In this document: positions 1-7,308 of the stretch, in pieces
How positions within the stretch are numbered: position 1 is the stretch's first letter
How the letters are laid out: each line of letters starts with the position of its first letter
Origin: Deltaproteobacteria bacterium
GTDB lineage: Bacteria; CG2-30-53-67
Reading direction: 5' to 3'
DNA: 43,089 nucleotides
NCBI GenBank assembly: GCA_013151235.1
Contig: JAADIO010000031.1
Span: 1-43,089 of the forward strand
Notes under the pieces: model-generated
The model's database searches: none
The model's input: the letters and a program-made list of their open reading frames with translations, nothing else
Told to the model about the DNA's origin: nothing
Program-made: the position numbers and the translations under genes

Positions 1-70
1 TTTATAGTTATGCGATATTGCCGTCTCTTTTGAGGTCACACTAGTAGTAGTCGATGTTTTCGTCTGAGTA

Positions 71-706
71 CTACTCATCGTCGTCCCCCTCTAATTTTAG
101 GTTGAACATTGAATTAAGAAGTTCTTTGGTTAATGTAATCATCCCTGATGACCGACTAAGCCATGTAGTTAGTTCTTCGACCTTGGTTGATGAACGATGA
201 AAATTGAAGAGCAGGAATCCAGAAATGTCTTCACTTTGATGGATTTCAATATTTAGAATTCCTTCATTCCATGTGATTGAGCGCTTCATCACTTTACCAA
301 CTATACTATAGTTGGCATCTGAAAGTTTCTCATCGAGCGACATAGTTAATAACTCAAGCAGTTCTTCTGGTAATGAATCAATTTTGAACCGTAAATTTAT
401 TCCGGCTGCATTCATGGGTGTTTCGGGTAATGATTGTATTCCTTGAATACAAATGGACGCAGCCTTGTCGAGTCCATCCGGGGTTGGATCATTGGGCGCA
501 ATAACAAGACGACTGTTTGAAGGTACAACTGTTATGTCATTGTAAACAACGCGGATCGGAGCCTGTTGTTCGAGAGGTACCTGTATCTCGACAAGTTTAT
601 TCGATTCGAGTTGGAACAGGCGTTTTGCAATCCCCTCAGGAGTAAGGATTGCGATATTCCATGCCCCTGGAACCACTACATTCCAATCTACCGGAACTAT
701 AGACAT
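71..706 (-). CDS. hypothetical protein in AT-rich segment
   Basis: I do not recognise this 211-residue protein. It has no signal peptide or membrane segment that I can see, and it ends in an acidic tail (GDDDE). The ATG at 706 was chosen because AGGGGA lies about 8 bases upstream; the frame stays open to a TTG at 730 that has no ribosome-binding site. Base composition is visibly more AT-rich than in the rest of the window. The gene lies beyond the 3' end of the tRNA-Met gene, a usual place for integrated DNA, so it may be acquired. Its reality is supported by length and ribosome-binding site only. Confidence 0.6.
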   Translation of the reverse strand: MSIVPVDWNVVVPGAWNIAILTPEGIAKRLFQLESNKLVEIQVPLEQQAPIRVVYNDITVVPSNSRLVIAPNDPTPDGLDKAASICIQGIQSLPETPMNAAGINLRFKIDSLPEELLELLTMSLDEKLSDANYSIVGKVMKRSITWNEGILNIEIHQSEDISGFLLFNFHRSSTKVEELTTWLSRSSGMITLTKELLNSMFNLKLEGDDDE

Positions 707-1260
707 TCTTGACTTCCCCTTTGCGGGCAATCTTTTCGTTTTTAACTATGCGGCATAACACCTAACTACACGAAGGTGATCCTCAGCCGCAACCAATTCA
801 CTGCGGCATAGATCCAGTTCTCATAGTAACATTTCAGTGCATATTCGCGATGTACTTTTTGAAGTACGTCGAAATTTACTCCAATATCACATTCACGTCA
901 ACACGAATATTGCAGTGACGACTCGTGATTGGCCAAAATAATATTGTGCCATATATCATTAAGATGCAAAGCTGAGAGTTCAGACAATGATGTTGGAATG
1001 AGTATTCAAAAAAGACCAGAATAGGGTGTGCAATGTAGACCGGGATAAGTAGCCCCACCCACAGGCCGCCTTTTTTATCGCGCCAGAAAGTCACCAGCCA
1101 CCACCCAGCATTTGCAAGGCTTTGCGACAGGGGTGGTACACCACTGACCAACATTTTATGACAACACGTAAGTCATTGAAAAGGCAGGTGTGACACACCG
1201 GTGACACACCGTTTGGGGGGTGGCGATTGGAGTTAAGTGTTTGATTTATTTATGATTTTA
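707..1260. other. 554-base AT-rich spacer without a convincing gene
   Basis: This stretch between the hypothetical gene and tRNA-Met holds no gene I can support. A 92-codon open frame on the minus strand (876-1154) lacks a ribosome-binding site and resembles nothing I know. A 10-base direct repeat, TGACACACCG, occurs at 1191-1200 and 1202-1211, about 50 bases from the tRNA 3' end. Its position would suit a former attachment site, but no integrase gene is visible. Confidence 0.5.
1191..1211. repeat. tandem direct repeat TGACACACCG x2
   Basis: Two exact 10-base copies are separated by one base, 50 bases beyond the CCA end of tRNA-Met. Short repeats of this kind can be protein-binding sites near attachment sites, but nothing else here proves that role. 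Confidence 0.6.
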
Positions 1261-1337
1261 TGGTGGCGGTGGCTGGACTCGAACCAGCGACGCTACGGAT
1301 ATGAGCCGTATGCTCTGACCGACTGAGCTACACCGCC
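1261..1337 (-). tRNA. tRNA-Met (CAT anticodon)
   Basis: A complete 77-base cloverleaf on the minus strand. The acceptor stem GGCGGTG pairs with CACCGCC, the anticodon loop is CTCATAT (anticodon CAT), the T-arm contains GGTTCGAGTCC, and CCA is encoded at the 3' end. The unpaired 5' end of an initiator tRNA is absent, so this is the elongator Met type; a tRNA-Ile2 (lysidine-modified CAT) cannot be fully excluded from sequence alone. It has its own promoter at 1357-1385. Confidence 0.93.
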
Positions 1338-1356
1338 GTACCGGATGGAGATGGGT

Positions 1357-1385
1357 AAGCTAATGGATTCTTTCGGGAATGTCAA
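1357..1385 (-). promoter_or_regulatory. promoter of tRNA-Met
   Basis: A perfect -35 TTGACA (1380-1385), a 17-base spacer and a weak -10 TAGCTT (1357-1362) lie 20 bases upstream of the mature tRNA. The segment GAATCCATTAG at the -10 edge is repeated exactly in the tRNA-Val promoter. Confidence 0.55.
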
Positions 1386-1420
1386 GATTTTTCGGTCCTG
1401 TGTGTTGCACCGGCGTGCTA

Positions 1421-2347
1421 CTACTGGATGTTTTTACGGATATCCTCGCCGAGAAGATTGAGCAGGGCATCAAGCTTTTGCCGGATCAACTGGCGGACCA
1501 TGAAAGGTGAAGCGGTCCTTTTTATCATCAATTCACCCTCCCGGATGCCTAACAGTGCGGCATCGCTGGATCGAATCGCCCGGACCCAGATTTTGACGGA
1601 GAAATCTTCTTCAAAGGCCGGCATCTCCGACTCTTTGGCCGTGCGGATCTCGACAAGTCCCAGCACCACGGCATCGGCACTCAGGCGCCTCCCCTGAAGC
1701 GCTGTCAAACGGTTATTCACTCGCAGTTTCTCAAAACTGTTGGGGCTTTCTTCGCTCGCAACGGGATCCCGGATAATCTCAAATCCTCTCGTCCGGTACT
1801 GCTGAGCGGCAAAGCGGGTGAAATCTTCTTTATTTCCCATCAGGCGGTTAGGCACACCTTGGTCGATTCGTGTCTGAATAAAGAGCGCCAGGGCAAGGGT
1901 TTTGCCTTCATAGCGGATCAAGCCGACTTCCGCAAGCTTCCGTTTAATCTTCTCTTCGGAAACTCCGGCTTCGACTTCAACCTTGTAAAGATTATCCTCC
2001 CGCCGGTCGAAAAGAATTCGGTAGCGGTCTATGTACTCCATTGGATCGTGTGAAAGGATCTCCTTCAGGGCATCGTTGTAACGGGAGAGGGTCGAAAAAT
2101 AGAAGAGTCCGGCCACGGTTTCTTCCACAGCGCCGGAAAAGGCCTTCTTGAGGGCTTGATCTCTTGCGGCATTGACATCCTTTTGCAGGATGACGCCGAT
2201 CCCGGTACTTTGTACGGTCTTGAGGGCTGATGCCGATTGAGGGAACACAAAAAAAAGAAGAACAAAGAGGCATACGCACCCGAAAGAAACCCCGTTCTTT
2301 CTTTTACCCCGGAGGATGGCGCAAGATTTTTTAAAAGGTTCAACCAT
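1421..2347 (-). CDS. exported protein with FlgT-like N-terminal domain
   Basis: A 308-residue protein with a signal peptide: a basic start, a hydrophobic stretch at residues 20-36 and an ASA cleavage site at about 39-41. The mature part begins with TGIGVILQKDVNAARDQALK, which resembles the N-terminal domain of FlgT and related envelope proteins (residues ~45-150). The rest is unassigned; a periplasmic or outer-membrane-associated role is inferred. No flagellar gene is nearby, so a flagellar role is unproven. The start ATG lies exactly at the edge of a palindromic insertion and has no ribosome-binding site in front of it. The frame stays open through the insertion, which could mislead gene callers into a 350-residue product. 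Before insertion it probably overlapped the end of the upstream gene. Confidence 0.8.
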   Translation of the reverse strand: MVEPFKKSCAILRGKRKNGVSFGCVCLFVLLFFVFPQSASALKTVQSTGIGVILQKDVNAARDQALKKAFSGAVEETVAGLFYFSTLSRYNDALKEILSHDPMEYIDRYRILFDRREDNLYKVEVEAGVSEEKIKRKLAEVGLIRYEGKTLALALFIQTRIDQGVPNRLMGNKEDFTRFAAQQYRTRGFEIIRDPVASEESPNSFEKLRVNNRLTALQGRRLSADAVVLGLVEIRTAKESEMPAFEEDFSVKIWVRAIRSSDAALLGIREGELMIKRTASPFMVRQLIRQKLDALLNLLGEDIRKNIQ

Positions 2348-2510
2348 GATGGTGTCGTAAAAAGTCACGAAGCCCTTCGACCCTTCGACCAGCTCAGGAC
2401 AGGCGTGCTCAGGGCGAACGGTGTAAGTGATTGATATTTTGATATTCCGTTCGTGGTGAGCCTGTCGAACCATGAACGGAATCCGGAAAACGACTTTTTA
2501 CGACTTCATC
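2348..2510. mobile_element. MITE-like palindromic element, copy 1
   Basis: A 163-base element with terminal inverted repeats (left GATGGTGTCGTAAAAAGTC; right end is its complement with two mismatches). The inner arms are also inverted: each contains a TTCGAC...CTCA...GAACGG motif. AACCAT occurs on both sides (2342-2347 and 2511-2516), as expected of a target duplication. It carries no transposase. A second copy lies at 24282-24452. The element supplies the TGA stop of the upstream gene and abuts the ATG of the downstream gene. Confidence 0.85.
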
Positions 2511-3528
2511 AACCATTAAGCATCTCCACGAAGGCTTCGAGCCGAATCCGGGTCCGCTGGTCCAGTCCCCCCGGTTTATCCCCCTCCAGCGTCAGGACCG
2601 GCACTTCCAGCCGTTTCCGGAAGAGGATATCCTCAATCTGCCGGAAGCAGAAGGCCTGGGCATAATGAATGATCCCGTGAATCTTCCTCTGTCGAATCTG
2701 TCCCTGCACATCCTCCAGCCGCCCATAGATACTGTAGGGATAGGTATAGATGAGATACTGCTCAACGAGATCCGCCGCTTCAAAAGGCATGGCAAACTGC
2801 CTCTGCACTTCGTTATAGACAACCCGTCCTCCCATCTCCTCGATCGCCTCATAGAGTCCGTTGATAATCGGAGGAACACCAATGAACCCGATTCGGGGTC
2901 CATCGGGAAAGGGCTTTCGCTGCGCCACTTCCGCAAGAAAGCGGTCGAGCTCAGATTCGTAGGTCACTGGGTCTCCACGAAAGTCACTGGCGCAGACCTG
3001 GTAGTAATGATTTTCCTGCCCGGTGACCCGGTTTCCTTCCCAGGTTTCCCGATCGATCTTTCGGATCTTTCCCCGGAGGGACAAAAGCTTTTTCCGGACC
3101 GATTCCGCGGCCTCCAGGGTGGTCCCAAAATGTCCGGCCGTCTTCTCCATTTGCAGACGGAGCAGGTCCGGGTCCCGGTCGTAGGGATAGGCAAAGGGGA
3201 AGATGCGGATCCCCTCTTCTTCAAAGATCTCCATGAGGGCATGGGTGTTGCTGCAATCCCCTTGGGTAACGGCGATGACTTCCTCAAGTCCTTCTTTGCG
3301 GGCCGCCGAATAGATCCCCTTGATCCACCCGCAGGTGTTTCGAGGAAACCCGCGTTCCTCCGCCTCTTCCACACGGCTGCAAGGATCGGGATCCTCGATA
3401 AAAATATTGTTCAGGTCCACCGGCGTCCGGCCTGCGGCCAGAAGAATCTCCACGGGGATGCTTGTCGTAAACCCGACCGGTTCGTTTTGCATGAAGGTTA
3501 AATTACATGAACCATAAGAAGCTGTCAA
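2509..3528 (-). CDS. 2-hydroxyacyl-CoA dehydratase family protein (HgdB-like)
   Basis: About 339 residues resembling the D-component (HgdB/FldC-type) of 2-hydroxyacyl-CoA dehydratases, which hold a [4Fe-4S] cluster. The N-terminal GFTTSIPVEILLAAGRTPVDL pattern and cysteines at 50, 66 (NTCGW) and 92 (GDCSNT) fit cluster ligands. Such enzymes normally need a partner subunit and the ATPase activator HgdC. Neither is next to it, so this may be an orphan paralogue with another role. The start is uncertain: TTG at 3528 has a strong AAGGAG only 4 bases away, while ATG at 3492 (327 residues) has none. The last codons and the stop lie in the target site of the palindromic element. Confidence 0.8.
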   Translation of the reverse strand: MTASYGSCNLTFMQNEPVGFTTSIPVEILLAAGRTPVDLNNIFIEDPDPCSRVEEAEERGFPRNTCGWIKGIYSAARKEGLEEVIAVTQGDCSNTHALMEIFEEEGIRIFPFAYPYDRDPDLLRLQMEKTAGHFGTTLEAAESVRKKLLSLRGKIRKIDRETWEGNRVTGQENHYYQVCASDFRGDPVTYESELDRFLAEVAQRKPFPDGPRIGFIGVPPIINGLYEAIEEMGGRVVYNEVQRQFAMPFEAADLVEQYLIYTYPYSIYGRLEDVQGQIRQRKIHGIIHYAQAFCFRQIEDILFRKRLEVPVLTLEGDKPGGLDQRTRIRLEAFVEMLNG

Positions 3529-3611
3529 CTTTCTCCTTACGTCTGATTAAAAGAGCAAGATCTTTCTCTCCGCCGACACCCATCGGGTGATCAGACATCA
3601 TCCCTTGTCAA

Positions 3612-4124
3612 TCACCGCCCGGTTCCTCTACTGTCGCATGAATGATCCGGAGAGAAGAGGGTATGCTGCCGGATCATTTCGTAGGAAACAATGGCGACGG
3701 CATTTGAAAGGTTTAAAGATCTCATCCGACCGGTCATGGGGATGGTAATCGTATGGTCGGCGTTCGCCCGGAGCAAGTCCTCGGGAAGCCCTTTCGTCTC
3801 CTTTCCAAAGACCAGGAAATCCCCTTCCCGATAGGTAACGTCGGTATAGTACCGTTTTCCCTTTCGGGAGGCATAGAAGAAGCGTCCTTCGGGATAGGCC
3901 TCCTGCAACTCGGTCAGAGAATCATGGTAATGAAGATCGAGGTATTCCCAGTAATCAAGCCCGGCCCGGCGCAGGTGCTTTTCATCGGTCCGGAACCCGA
4001 GTTTCCCCACAAGATGAAGGGTGGCCCCCACGCCGACGGAGAGACGGGCGATATTGCCCGTATTGGGGGGGATCTCCGGTTCCACCAGAACGATATGAAA
4101 ACGGGGCAGTCTCAGAGTCGTCAT
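3612..4124 (-). CDS. trmL: tRNA (cytidine(34)-2'-O)-methyltransferase TrmL
   Basis: A 170-residue SPOUT methyltransferase that 2'-O-methylates the wobble base of tRNA-Leu isoacceptors using S-adenosylmethionine. All three family blocks are visible: VEPEIPPNTGNIARL near the N-terminus, FGKETKGLP around residue 105-113, and PMTGRMRSLNLSNAVAI near 130-145, which form the trefoil knot. The length is usual. It has its own promoter and points away from the HD-GYP gene. Its stop is ~80 bases from the dehydratase-like gene on the same strand, so the two may be co-transcribed. Confidence 0.93.
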   Translation of the reverse strand: MTTLRLPRFHIVLVEPEIPPNTGNIARLSVGVGATLHLVGKLGFRTDEKHLRRAGLDYWEYLDLHYHDSLTELQEAYPEGRFFYASRKGKRYYTDVTYREGDFLVFGKETKGLPEDLLRANADHTITIPMTGRMRSLNLSNAVAIVSYEMIRQHTLFSPDHSCDSRGTGR

Positions 4125-4169
4125 ATGCAGATTCTTTCCCTCCGGTCAGGCAGATAAATATGGACGAAA

Positions 4170-4199
4170 ATTATAGCCGGGCCGTGCGGGAAAAAACAA
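4170..4199 (-). promoter_or_regulatory. promoter of trmL
   Basis: A perfect -10 TATAAT (4170-4175) preceded by TTGTTT (4194-4199) at an 18-base spacing, about 45 bases upstream of the trmL start. Confidence 0.55.
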
Positions 4200-4271
4200 G
4201 GAAAAAGGAAGACCGCACAGAGACAAGGCGGAAAATATGCGCTCTCGGTGATCGCTTTTGCAAGAGAAACA

Positions 4272-4300
4272 TTGACGGATTTGAGGTGATGGGGTTAAAA
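4272..4300 (+). promoter_or_regulatory. possible promoter of HD-GYP gene
   Basis: TTGACG (4272-4277), a 17-base spacer and TTAAAA (4295-4300), in the right place before the GTG start at 4334. The -10 is weak. Confidence 0.35.
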
Positions 4301-4333
4301 TTTTAATAGGAGCCGGAAAAAAAGGAGAATATC

Positions 4334-5293
4334 GTGCTGGATTTGAGTACTCCCTTTGTCATGCGGGAAGATTTATATGCCTGTGACGGGACCTTGATTT
4401 TGCGTCAGGGCGAGATCCTCACCAAGCGGGTAATCAATGAAATACAAAAGAGCGCCAAAATGAGAACCCCGGAGGCATCCCCGGTAAAGAACTCAGAGGT
4501 TCTTGACGATTACCGGGCTGTTATGGAAGAAGAGAATTATCACGTCATCTTTTCGAATGATGCCGTCAAGGAGGAAGTGCTCGGTATCGTAGGTGAAATC
4601 TCTTTGATCCGGGAAGTCTATCAGGAACTGGAACTCTGCAAGGTCATGGATCACTATACCTACCGGCATATCCTGATCACATCGCTTCTCACAACCCTGC
4701 TGGCAAAAGACTCTTTCTCCGACCTGCAAGAGGTTCTCCAGGCGGGATCAGCCGCGCTGACCCACGATTTCGGCAAATCCCGTATCCCCATTGAGGTTCT
4801 TCAATCCGCCCGGAAGTTGGATTACGACGAATTCCTCTATATCCTGGAACACCCCTGGATCAGTTTTCTTCTTTTAACCTACTATACGGGAGAAGCGGAA
4901 GCGCTCCACTCGCTGGTGGCCTTCAATCATCATGAAAAGATCGACGGTTCCGGTTATCCACGCGGAATCAAGATCGAAGATCCGATCATTCGTCTGGTGA
5001 CAATATGCGACATGTTCGATGCCCTCATCTCCCCCCGGACCTACCGTGTCGATCCCTTCAATGTACGTGGAGCACTCGATTTTCTCTATGAGGAGGCCAC
5101 TTTCGGACGTCTCGATATGACCTTCGTAAAATTCCTGATTTCCCACAACCGTAATGTCAAAATGCCGGTCGATTCGTTGATCATCTCCCAGGACAATACC
5201 GGCTACCGCCCTCCCTCTGAAAAGAACAATTACAGTTGCCACCAGGATTACGAGGAGCCGGACTGGGAAGATGGATCCGCCAATACCGCCTAA
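4334..5293 (+). CDS. HD-GYP domain protein (probable c-di-GMP phosphodiesterase)
   Basis: A 319-residue protein starting at GTG with AAAGGAG six bases upstream. The catalytic HD-GYP domain spans ~105-280: H112, HDFGK at 144-148, H173, the signature HHEKIDGSGYPRG at 199-211, then CDMFDALISPRTYR at 225-238. These metal and GYP residues are all present, so hydrolysis of cyclic di-GMP is likely. The N-terminal ~85 residues are not a receiver domain; they look like the short DUF3391-type lead-in of some HD-GYP proteins, though I am unsure. The acidic tail (residues 295-319) is low in complexity. It is convergent with the Slp gene, six bases from its stop, with no terminator between them. Confidence 0.9.
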   Translation: MLDLSTPFVMREDLYACDGTLILRQGEILTKRVINEIQKSAKMRTPEASPVKNSEVLDDYRAVMEEENYHVIFSNDAVKEEVLGIVGEISLIREVYQELELCKVMDHYTYRHILITSLLTTLLAKDSFSDLQEVLQAGSAALTHDFGKSRIPIEVLQSARKLDYDEFLYILEHPWISFLLLTYYTGEAEALHSLVAFNHHEKIDGSGYPRGIKIEDPIIRLVTICDMFDALISPRTYRVDPFNVRGALDFLYEEATFGRLDMTFVKFLISHNRNVKMPVDSLIISQDNTGYRPPSEKNNYSCHQDYEEPDWEDGSANTA

Positions 5294-5298
5294 CCCCA

Positions 5299-5853
5299 TC
5301 AGGGCCAGTAAGGATAGTAAGGAAAATAGTAGGGGTAACGATAATAATAGGGGCCGTAGAAATAAGGATCGTACCACCCGTAAGGAGGATAGGAACTCTC
5401 CTCTTGCACCGGCCAGAGGCGAATCTTGGTCACCGTGATGACCGGATAGCCGTAACGGATCTCACCTAAAGCACGTTCCTCTTTCCCACTCACAACTCCC
5501 AGCACCGTCACACGACGGTCTTTGCTGTACACCTTTGTTTCCAGATATCCCTTATACAGTGCAATGAATCGTCCGTACGATTCATCCACCTCCCGAGGCT
5601 CGTCTCCTCGATCCAGAGGCTTCTGGAGAATTGTAATCTCCGTTCCCTGTGGCCGGTTCACAGCGGAGAGGATGACGCCTCCCAGAACGACCAAGGTCCC
5701 CCGGTAGTATTCCGGGTTCTGCACCAGTTGCGAAAAAGAGACACTGCGGTTTACCCGCCCCCGGAGTTCCGGAGGTACGACAGGAGCGGCACATCCCGCT
5801 GCGTAGATTATCAGGGCAAAAAAAGGAAACAGACGAGAGAGACAACGCTTCAT
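5299..5853 (-). CDS. Slp-family outer-membrane lipoprotein
   Basis: A 184-residue lipoprotein with lipobox AAGC (Cys21). The body (residues ~35-140) matches the Slp/YeaY family of starvation-inducible outer-membrane lipoproteins: FSQLVQNPEYYRG, GTEITILQKPLD, and a segment giving YKGYLETKVYSKDRRVTVLG. Function is unknown even in the family. The last ~35 residues form an unusual Tyr/Pro-rich tail (repeats of PYYY, YYFPYYPYWP) not expected in the core family. It lies 36 bases downstream of the bacterioferritin-like gene on the same strand, so the two probably share a transcript. Confidence 0.85.
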   Translation of the reverse strand: MKRCLSRLFPFFALIIYAAGCAAPVVPPELRGRVNRSVSFSQLVQNPEYYRGTLVVLGGVILSAVNRPQGTEITILQKPLDRGDEPREVDESYGRFIALYKGYLETKVYSKDRRVTVLGVVSGKEERALGEIRYGYPVITVTKIRLWPVQEESSYPPYGWYDPYFYGPYYYRYPYYFPYYPYWP

Positions 5854-5888
5854 GACCCCTCCTCCTTCCCGGGGAAACCGGAATATCC

Positions 5889-6296
5889 CTACGGCAACAG
5901 AGCCCGGAATTCATCCAGGTCCTTGACTTCATCGAGGAGAATCTTGTTGATCGTATCGTACATGTACTCATGCTCGCTGAGCAACGGCAGCAGCTCCCGG
6001 TAGATGCCGATGGCCTGCTCTTCTCTTACGATATTGTTGCGGATCATCTCATCCGGAGTCCGCCCGACCTCAACCGGCTCCACGCTTTCCGCCGGGTCTC
6101 CTCCCAGATTAACGACCATCTCCGCCAGCAGTTTTGCATGCCCCAATTCCACATCGGCCTCGGCAGCCAGGAACTGACTCAAGGCAAGGGTGCTGTAGCC
6201 CCGTACCTTCAGGGATTGATAAAAATACTGGATAAACGCCTGATACTCCAACGCCACAGCCTTGTTCATCAGAGTAATCACTCGCTCGGTCTCCAT
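5889..6296 (-). CDS. bacterioferritin-like diiron protein
   Basis: A 135-residue ferritin-fold protein. The start ATG at 6296 follows AGGAGGT at 5-base spacing; a GTG at 6302 lies inside that ribosome-binding site and is rejected. The ligands of a bacterioferritin ferroxidase centre can be placed: E17, E50, H53, E93 and E123, with D126 where bacterioferritin has histidine. The protein is shorter than bacterioferritin (~155 residues) and lacks the heme-binding methionine context I would expect, so a small ferritin-like oxidase or iron-storage protein is as likely. It has its own promoter and precedes the Slp lipoprotein gene. Confidence 0.85.
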   Translation of the reverse strand: METERVITLMNKAVALEYQAFIQYFYQSLKVRGYSTLALSQFLAAEADVELGHAKLLAEMVVNLGGDPAESVEPVEVGRTPDEMIRNNIVREEQAIGIYRELLPLLSEHEYMYDTINKILLDEVKDLDEFRALLP

Positions 6297-6335
6297 CTCC
6301 ACCTCCTTTTATTACAGTCCAATACGGATAAAAAC

Positions 6336-6365
6336 AATATACCGAAGGTCCCCGATTTTGTCCAA
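6336..6365 (-). promoter_or_regulatory. promoter of bacterioferritin-like gene
   Basis: TTGGAC (6360-6365), an 18-base spacer and TATATT (6336-6341), about 40 bases before the ATG. Confidence 0.55.
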
Positions 6366-6409
6366 TCGATACAGGATTACTGCGTATGTGGAATAATCAG
6401 GTTACGTTG

Positions 6410-6438
6410 TTGTAGGAATCAAAAAAAAGTGCTATAGT
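6410..6438 (+). promoter_or_regulatory. promoter of kinase/regulator pair
   Basis: TTGTAG (6410-6415), a 17-base spacer rich in A, and TATAGT (6433-6438), ~80 bases upstream of the kinase-like gene and divergent from the bacterioferritin promoter. Confidence 0.5.
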
Positions 6439-6519
6439 TCTTGAAATCAAACGCCCGTTGCGGTACTGTTACACAAAAGCAACATCCACTGTGGTATTTG
6501 GCAGCGGGGCTGATGCAAG

Positions 6520-7308
6520 TTGAAGGATGACGTGAAAAGATCATGTAATGTGAAAGAGGATTTCGACAAAAACAGGTCGTCGGAAACCGCTTCATTCATG
6601 GAATTTGATCGGGCGAAGTTGCCGGAAATGGATGCCGTGATTTCCGCGCTCTCTCATGATCTCCGGTCTCCGTTGAACACGATTATCGGGTTCTCCGAGA
6701 TCCTGTTAAGCAAGCGGATCGGTAAACTGAACGCAAAGCAACAGAAACAGATCGGAATCATTCTGAGACGAGGGAACCTTCTTCTTTCGATGCTTGATCA
6801 ACTGATCGACTACACGAAAGTAATCCGCCGGGAGCAGCCGCTTCGACCGGCATCACTGGCATTAAATGTTTTGCTGACCTCTATCGTAGAGCAAATCCGA
6901 ACGAACCGGCCGCCCGAGGCGCCCCCTCTTGTCTATCGGCCGGCGAAAGGCTCTTATCGAATCAAAGGCGATGAACGAAAATTGCATAGAACCCTGATGC
7001 AGATCATCCGGGAGGGTGATGAGTTCTTTCAACCTCGGGAAATCCGCATCTCTCTTGGCAAGATCCGGAACGATGGGAAGAAGTCGACACGAGAGAATTT
7101 TCGAATCCGTATCCAATTCCTCGGCCGGGACATGATGGACATCCGGGAGTTACCGCCATTCAATGACAACCGCAAGATCCCAGGGAAAACAAAGTTTGCA
7201 TGGCACCTGGCTGATTTCTATATAGGATTAATGAAAGGGAAACTGGGGATTTCCCGGAAAAGAGGCTCCATTGACTTTACTGTAGACTTTTGTGAGGAAG
7301 AAAAATGA
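6520..7308 (+). CDS. histidine-kinase-like protein with degenerate ATPase domain
   Basis: A 262-residue soluble protein. Residues ~38-105 are a good HisKA dimerisation domain with H46 in the box ALSHDLRSPLNTIIGFSEIL. The region where the ATPase should be (130-262) is recognisable only in outline: the N-box asparagine is missing (IIREGDEFF), and no DxGxG or GxGLGL box is visible. It may therefore be unable to autophosphorylate and may act as a phosphotransfer or scaffold partner. The ATGA overlap with the next gene shows translational coupling to the response regulator. The start is uncertain: TTG at 6520 has no clear ribosome-binding site, while GTG at 6532 follows AAGGA. Confidence 0.75.
   Translation: MKDDVKRSCNVKEDFDKNRSSETASFMEFDRAKLPEMDAVISALSHDLRSPLNTIIGFSEILLSKRIGKLNAKQQKQIGIILRRGNLLLSMLDQLIDYTKVIRREQPLRPASLALNVLLTSIVEQIRTNRPPEAPPLVYRPAKGSYRIKGDERKLHRTLMQIIREGDEFFQPREIRISLGKIRNDGKKSTRENFRIRIQFLGRDMMDIRELPPFNDNRKIPGKTKFAWHLADFYIGLMKGKLGISRKRGSIDFTVDFCEEEK

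Noticed and set aside
876-1154. 92-codon open frame on the minus strand
   Set aside because: No ribosome-binding site, no recognisable family and an odd composition; possible but not supportable as a gene.
2348-2473. N-terminal extension of the FlgT-like protein through the repeat
   Set aside because: These 42 codons translate the palindromic element; the hydrophobic signal peptide begins only after the ATG at 2347.
3541-3596. Inverted repeat GTCTGAT/ATCAGAC between trmL and the dehydratase-like gene as a terminator
   Set aside because: The 7-bp arms are 42 bases apart and no T-tract follows on the minus strand; it may be a leader structure but evidence is thin.
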